From Chloroflexota bacterium (GTDB lineage Bacteria > Chloroflexota > UBA11872), in assembly GCA_026707585.1 (NCBI GenBank), contig JAPOWQ010000053.1, positions 62,001 through 126,000 on the forward strand: a stretch of 64,000 nt of DNA, in the 5' to 3' direction. This document shows, one piece after another, positions 60,094 to 64,000 of this stretch (its first letter is position 1; each line of letters begins with the position of its first letter). Position numbers and translations under genes: made by a program. The notes beneath the pieces were generated by a model. The model did no database searches, was not told the origin of the DNA, and was given only the letters and a program-made list of their open reading frames with translations.

Positions 60094-61188
60094 TCATGTG
60101 TGTGCCGAGACCGCCGCCGCAGCATCTGCAGCAGCGGCCAGGACGTCGGTCGCCTCTTCGATGTCGGCGTCGCTGATCTGATGGTGGGTGACCAACCGGA
60201 ACATGTCCCCGCGAGCGCCGCCGACGCCGACGCCGTGCTTGGCGGCTTCGGCGACGAAGACATCCAGGTCGAGCACGTCGGGGTCCCAGGTCACGAAAAT
60301 GAGGTTGGTGTAGACGGGTGAAACCAGACGAAGGCCGGGTAAGTCGTCGATCACGTCGCCAAGCTGTTGGGCTCGGCGGTGGTCGTCGGCGAGTCGTCCG
60401 GGGCTGTCGCGTAGGGCGATGAGGCCCGCGGCGGCCATGACGCCGGCCTGTCGCATTCCGCCGCCGACGAGCTGGCGAGTTCTGCGGGCGCGATCAATCA
60501 AATCGCTGGATCCCACGATCATCGATCCGAAGGGGGCGCCGAGGCCCTTGGACAGGCAGAACTGGACGGTGTCGGCGCCGTCGGCCAGATCGGATACCGG
60601 GAGATCGAGGGCCGCGGCGGCGTTGAAGATGCGGGCGCCGTCAATATGGATGCGCAGACCGTGACGGCCAGCCAGGTCGGCGAGGTCGCGCATGACCTGG
60701 GGGCCCCAAGCGACGCCGCCGCGCCGGTTGTGGGTGTTCTCGGTCCAGATGATGGCCGGGTTGAGCGAGTGGGTGGTGACGGGTCCGACGTGCGGCTCAA
60801 TGTCCGCGGGGGTGAGCCAGCCCGGGGTCTGAATGGGGATGACGCTGCAGCCGGCCAGTGCGGCGAACCCGCCGGCTTCGGCGAGGGTGACGTGGGACTC
60901 GGGGTCGACCAGGAGGGTGTCGCCGCGGCGTGACAGGGTGAGGAGGCTGACGAGGTTGCCCATGGTGCCGCTGGTTACGAAGAGGGCGGCGTCCTTGCGG
61001 AAGAGCTCGGCGGCGAGGTCTTCAAGTTCGCGGACGGTGGGGTCTTCCCCGCCCAGGTCGTCGCCCACCACGGCCTGGGCCATGGCCGCCCGCATCTCTT
61101 GGGTGGGCGTGGTTTGGGTGTCGCTGCGGAGTTCGATGCGAAACGGCGGCACAGCGGCCTCCGGCCAAGGGTTGTGAACAGCCAGCAT
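60094..61188 (-). CDS. L-threonine aldolase-like PLP enzyme
   Basis: 364-residue fold-type I PLP enzyme of the threonine aldolase (beta-eliminating lyase) family. Conserved features are RSDTQTTPTQEMRAAM at the N terminus, SGTMGNLVSL, HIDGARIFNAA, and SKGLGAPFGSMIVG with the PLP Lys (about residue 218). It splits threonine or related beta-hydroxy amino acids into glycine and an aldehyde. It is convergent with nothing immediate and sits next to the amino-acid transporter, which may supply substrate. ATG 61188 or ATG 61139 start. Confidence 0.88.
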   Translation of the reverse strand: MLAVHNPWPEAAVPPFRIELRSDTQTTPTQEMRAAMAQAVVGDDLGGEDPTVRELEDLAAELFRKDAALFVTSGTMGNLVSLLTLSRRGDTLLVDPESHVTLAEAGGFAALAGCSVIPIQTPGWLTPADIEPHVGPVTTHSLNPAIIWTENTHNRRGGVAWGPQVMRDLADLAGRHGLRIHIDGARIFNAAAALDLPVSDLADGADTVQFCLSKGLGAPFGSMIVGSSDLIDRARRTRQLVGGGMRQAGVMAAAGLIALRDSPGRLADDHRRAQQLGDVIDDLPGLRLVSPVYTNLIFVTWDPDVLDLDVFVAEAAKHGVGVGGARGDMFRLVTHHQISDADIEEATDVLAAAADAAAAVSAHT

Positions 61189-61656
61189 TCTAGTGGCTGG
61201 CCGCCGGGGCGCGCGACGAACTGTTCGCAGGACGACATCGGCTTCTCGCGCACAATTGCGCTATGTCCAGGGTGCGAGTAGCACGAGCTCTGGTGGCTGA
61301 GAGCCGGGCCGGAGAACTAAGACTGGCTACCGGCTGTGGGCGCCGGAATAAAAAGTCAGTGCGCCACCCCGTCAGGCCGGGTCGGCTGGCGACTCGTTGT
61401 GGACCGAAGGTGGACCAGGCCGTGAACGAGGCTGGTCAAACGTACACGGGCCTCGCGGCAGCCGGCTTCCCACTCTCCCAGGCCCATCATGCCGGCGGAT
61501 TCCGGCACAGCCTGCCCTGCAGTGTGCGTCTCGTGGCGTGGTGACGATGCCTGGGATTGCTCGTTCAGCCAGGCAGCTCGGCAAAGCAAGTTCGCGAACC
61601 CTTGGCGCCGAATGTCCGGACTAGACTGACGCGGCCGCGCCAGCGGAGCCCAGACC
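61189..61656. other. Intergenic region, no gene I can support
   Basis: About 470 bases between divergent genes. A plus-strand frame (61263-61544) exists but has poor composition and no recognisable start or homology. I see no hairpin or repeat of the families found elsewhere. Confidence 0.5.
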
Positions 61657-62886
61657 ATCGAGATCGATCCCGAGCAATTCGTCGACGACGGCTTTGTGAT
61701 TCTGAAGAACGTCGTTCCACCCGACCGGTTGGACGAGTTGCGCGCCAGCTTCGAAACGCTAGTCGACCGGCAGAAGGCGCACTGGGCCCGCGATCGCCAC
61801 GACCCGAACTGCTTCGCCTACGTGGCCAAGCAGCCGCGCCTCGCGTATCAGACAGTCATAGATGACACGACGGCAAACACCGTGGAGTTTTGTCTCCACG
61901 AAAACACGCTCGGTGTAAGCCGGCAAGCGCTTGGCACCCGTGACGTGGGGTTGAAACAGATGATTCTGCTGTGCAACCCGGAGGTCGCTCATGGACCGGA
62001 CTTGTGGCATCGCGATGTAAGTCACGGGCCAACCAACAATGCTCCTTTGGCAGGTCTTCAGGCGGACATGCTGGCCAACGGTCCAAGCTCCGTGCAGTGG
62101 AACATCCCGCTGTACGACGATGATGTGCTGTGGGTCGTCCCCGGCAGTCATCGGCGTCTGAACACGGCGCGCGAGAACCGGGAACTCCTGAACGACCCCC
62201 GCGCAAAGCTGTCGAACTGCACGCAGGTCAGGCTCACGGCCGGCGACGGCGTGATGTACATCAACACCATCCTGCATTGGCCCAGCAACTACAGCACCAG
62301 GCTGCGGCGCATCATTCATCTCCGGTACACCTCGTTCGGTGGCCGGCTGTTTCCCTACGGCTCCCGATTTCTTTGGGAGCCGGGTTTCGTCAAGTATCTT
62401 TCGACGGAGGGTCAAGCGAGCTTCCATCGGTTTATCGAACTGGCTGAGCGCGAGGACGACCGGATCGAAGCGTTCTATCGAGCAATTCTGGACCAGGATC
62501 CGGAAGCATTTCGGCAGGCTCTGACCCTGCTGCATCCAGGCGACACCGGGCGGTTGGTCTGCGTCGTCCTTCTGGCGAAACTGGCTCGCAGGATGAGCGC
62601 CCTGAGGCGCCCGGAGCTGGACAACCTCCCGGCACGCGAGCGCGCGTCGGCTGTCGGCGAGCAGCCATTCAGCATCGGCAACCTCGAGGCGCTGGCCCGG
62701 CGATTCACCGCCGCCGAAACGAAGCTGCTTGGACAGCGCTTTGCACCGCTGGACGCCAAGCTCCAAATGGAATCCGAGCACTTCGTGCCAAGTCTTGCGA
62801 GCAAACCCACCCGCTACGCGCAAGAGCACATGCCCGACGACTTTGACGTGGACGACTTCATCGCGAGCTGGAGCACAGCCGCCTAG
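61657..62886 (+). CDS. Phytanoyl-CoA dioxygenase family protein, apparent ATC start
   Basis: 409-residue Fe(II)/2-oxoglutarate-type oxygenase. The iron ligands appear as DLWHRDVSHG (HxD) and ILHWPSNYSTRLRR with the distal His and a 2-oxoglutarate Arg. About 150 C-terminal residues after IRLRYTS extend beyond the usual PhyH domain and contain Leu/Ala/Arg-rich helices. The conserved N-terminal EIDPEQFVDDGFVILKN lies before the first canonical start (GTG 61696). An in-frame ATC at 61657 is 8 bases after GGAG (61645-61648); no ATG, GTG or TTG lies between the in-frame TGA 61627 and GTG 61696. The substrate is unknown. Confidence 0.82.
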   Translation: MEIDPEQFVDDGFVILKNVVPPDRLDELRASFETLVDRQKAHWARDRHDPNCFAYVAKQPRLAYQTVIDDTTANTVEFCLHENTLGVSRQALGTRDVGLKQMILLCNPEVAHGPDLWHRDVSHGPTNNAPLAGLQADMLANGPSSVQWNIPLYDDDVLWVVPGSHRRLNTARENRELLNDPRAKLSNCTQVRLTAGDGVMYINTILHWPSNYSTRLRRIIHLRYTSFGGRLFPYGSRFLWEPGFVKYLSTEGQASFHRFIELAEREDDRIEAFYRAILDQDPEAFRQALTLLHPGDTGRLVCVVLLAKLARRMSALRRPELDNLPARERASAVGEQPFSIGNLEALARRFTAAETKLLGQRFAPLDAKLQMESEHFVPSLASKPTRYAQEHMPDDFDVDDFIASWSTAA

Positions 62887-62961
62887 GCTCAGTGCAAAGC
62901 ATCTCCGATGGCGCAGAGTCAGGCTGATGTGACGTGGTCGTCGGGCAACAGGTCTCGATGC

Positions 62962-63038
62962 TGGTCGGGGCGGCCGGATTTGAACCGGCGACCTCCTGAC
63001 CCCCAGTCAGGTGCGCTACCAGCCTGCGCCACGCCCCG
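62962..63038 (-). tRNA. tRNA-Pro, anticodon GGG
   Basis: On the minus strand it folds as a full cloverleaf: acceptor CGGGGCG/CGCCCCG, D arm, anticodon stem CCTGA/TCAGG with loop CTGGGGG (anticodon GGG), variable loop, and T arm with GGTTCAAATCC. The discriminator A is followed by an encoded CCA. It reads CCC and CCT codons. Confidence 0.95.
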
Positions 63039-63052
63039 GCGACGCGAGTCTA

Positions 63053-64000
63053 TCAGCGAGCGCTCGGCGTGGTCGGCGAGCCGTCGGCCGCCACGGCCTG
63101 CCGCAGCCGCCGCTGGCGGCGCCACACGTCCCACGGCCACGACGGGCCGGCGACAAAGGGCCGAATCTCCTCCCAGTCGACTTGTCGGCAAGCCGCCACC
63201 TGCTTCCGCTGCCTCAGCATCGGACCTAGTGCCCGCAGGCCGGCCAGCCGCCCGCGCAGAGCCGCCAGGTTCCGCTGACGGGCTATCGTGATTGGCAACG
63301 ACGCCAGGTCATAAGCCAGCAGAAGTGATCCGTAGCGCAACAAGGCGCGCGTGGGGTGGTTCTTGACGATCGTCCAGACCTTGTTTCGCCCCAGGTGAAA
63401 CGTCTTGAACGGTGACTCTTCGGTGCCCGTGGCCGAGTGCGCATGTACCACGCGGGCTTCCGGGACGTAGCGCGCCGTCCAGCCCAGCCAGCGAGCGCGC
63501 CAGGCCAGGTCCACGTCCTCCAGGTAGGCAAAGAACGACGGATCGAATCCCCCTGTCTCGGCCAGCAAGTCCTTCCGATAGAGCGCCGCCCCGGCGCACG
63601 CGCCGAACACCTCGCCGGCGGCGTCGACACCAACTGGTTCGGCGTTGTGCCGGTCCCAGGCGATGCCCAGCACGTCGGTCACCACGCCGGCGGAGTCGAT
63701 GATGTTCGGATCCCGATCCAGCACGATCCGGCTACCGAACGACCCGGCCTCAGGATGCTCATGTGCGGCCCGGACCAGCGAGTGCAGCCAATCTGGATCG
63801 GGAACCGCATCGTTGTTCAGGGTTGCAATCAGATCCGTCTCCGCCAATCCAAACCCGATGTTGTTGGCTGCGGCGAACCCGTGATTCGAGTCCAGGCGCT
63901 TCAGCACGACCTGCGGATGCTCGCCAGCAATCCACTCGGCTGTGCCGTCCGTGCTGCCGTTGTCCACCACGATGGTCTCGAACCTCACGCCGGTCTGATC
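63053..64000 (-). CDS. Family 2 glycosyltransferase (N terminus outside the window)
   Basis: At least 316 residues. The visible part opens with QTGVRFETIVVDNGSTDGT, the GT-A donor-binding strand that normally lies about 30 residues in, so the true start is beyond 64000. The GTG at 63986-63988 is internal. Further motifs are ATLNNDAVPDPDW (DxD-like), GGFDPSFFAYLEDVDLAWRARWLG (the acceptor and ED pair of rhamnosyltransferase-like GT2 proteins) and HAHSATGTEES. It transfers sugars to cell-surface glycans or glycolipids. It lies just upstream of the tRNA gene on the same strand. Confidence 0.88.
   Translation of the reverse strand, partial: DQTGVRFETIVVDNGSTDGTAEWIAGEHPQVVLKRLDSNHGFAAANNIGFGLAETDLIATLNNDAVPDPDWLHSLVRAAHEHPEAGSFGSRIVLDRDPNIIDSAGVVTDVLGIAWDRHNAEPVGVDAAGEVFGACAGAALYRKDLLAETGGFDPSFFAYLEDVDLAWRARWLGWTARYVPEARVVHAHSATGTEESPFKTFHLGRNKVWTIVKNHPTRALLRYGSLLLAYDLASLPITIARQRNLAALRGRLAGLRALGPMLRQRKQVAACRQVDWEEIRPFVAGPSWPWDVWRRQRRLRQAVAADGSPTTPSAR

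Noticed and set aside
61263-61544. 93-codon plus-strand frame upstream of the PhyH gene
   Set aside because: It is Arg-rich with no signal, motif or ribosome-binding site, in a region that otherwise looks non-coding.

Overview
The window is a GC-rich, gene-dense bacterial chromosome segment. It looks like a member of the Chloroflexota, possibly a marine SAR202-like or sponge-associated lineage. That placement is inference from gene content: an alternative complex III operon end, solute-binding lipoproteins with repetitive Val/Glu/Lys linkers, and many xanthine-dehydrogenase-type, mandelate-racemase-type, Gfo/Idh, sulfatase and phytanoyl-CoA-dioxygenase-like genes. No rRNA or taxonomic marker protein is present to settle it.

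Region 1 (1-9.5 kb) is respiratory and cytochrome biogenesis. The ends of an alternative complex III operon (ActC tail, ActD, ActE) run into a system I cytochrome c maturation operon: CcmE, a fused CcmA-CcmB, CcmC, CcmD, CcmF, CcmH, a CcmI-like protein fused to an Asp-box beta-propeller, and a membrane-anchored exported protein. Most genes overlap by one to four bases. Region 2 (9.6-12.9 kb) is a four-gene frdABCD-type quinone:fumarate/succinate oxidoreductase.

Region 3 (13.5-22.2 kb) is catabolic: an enolase-superfamily enzyme, then a molybdenum hydroxylase cluster (FAD, 2Fe-2S and molybdopterin subunits, a MoaD/ThiS-like protein, and a second molybdopterin subunit), then an SDR dehydrogenase. 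Region 4 (22.2-38.5 kb) is a patchwork. It holds a lower-GC Fic/nucleotidyltransferase islet flanked by fragments of the SDR gene, a secreted nuclease, a gluconolactonase-like protein, a frameshifted membrane gene, a double metallo-beta-lactamase protein, a ketopantoate-reductase-like gene, an XRE-ImmA/PIN pair, an Mrr-type endonuclease, an epimerase and a VapBC-type module. Several families of palindromic intergenic repeats are packed between them.

Region 5 (38.5-52.9 kb) looks like a carbohydrate or sulfated-compound catabolic island: a Gfo/Idh oxidoreductase, two divergent glycosidase-like propellers, another enolase-superfamily enzyme, a 2-hydroxyacid dehydrogenase, a sulfatase-fold enzyme with Thr in place of the usual catalytic Cys/Ser, five tandem paralogous small lipoproteins, and two paralogous Tat-exported solute-binding proteins each followed by a near-identical hairpin. 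Region 6 (53-64 kb) has an aldo/keto reductase, an alpha/beta hydrolase, a complete branched-chain amino-acid-type ABC transporter (livGFHM plus a convergent livK), a threonine aldolase, a PhyH-like dioxygenase, tRNA-Pro(GGG), and a glycosyltransferase running off the right edge.

The observations that most deserve checking are the row of five CGGDF lipoproteins; three genes that lack any ATG/GTG/TTG start but have an in-frame ATC 7-8 bases after a Shine-Dalgarno-like motif; the CcmA-CcmB and CcmI-propeller fusions; and the Thr-substituted sulfatase.
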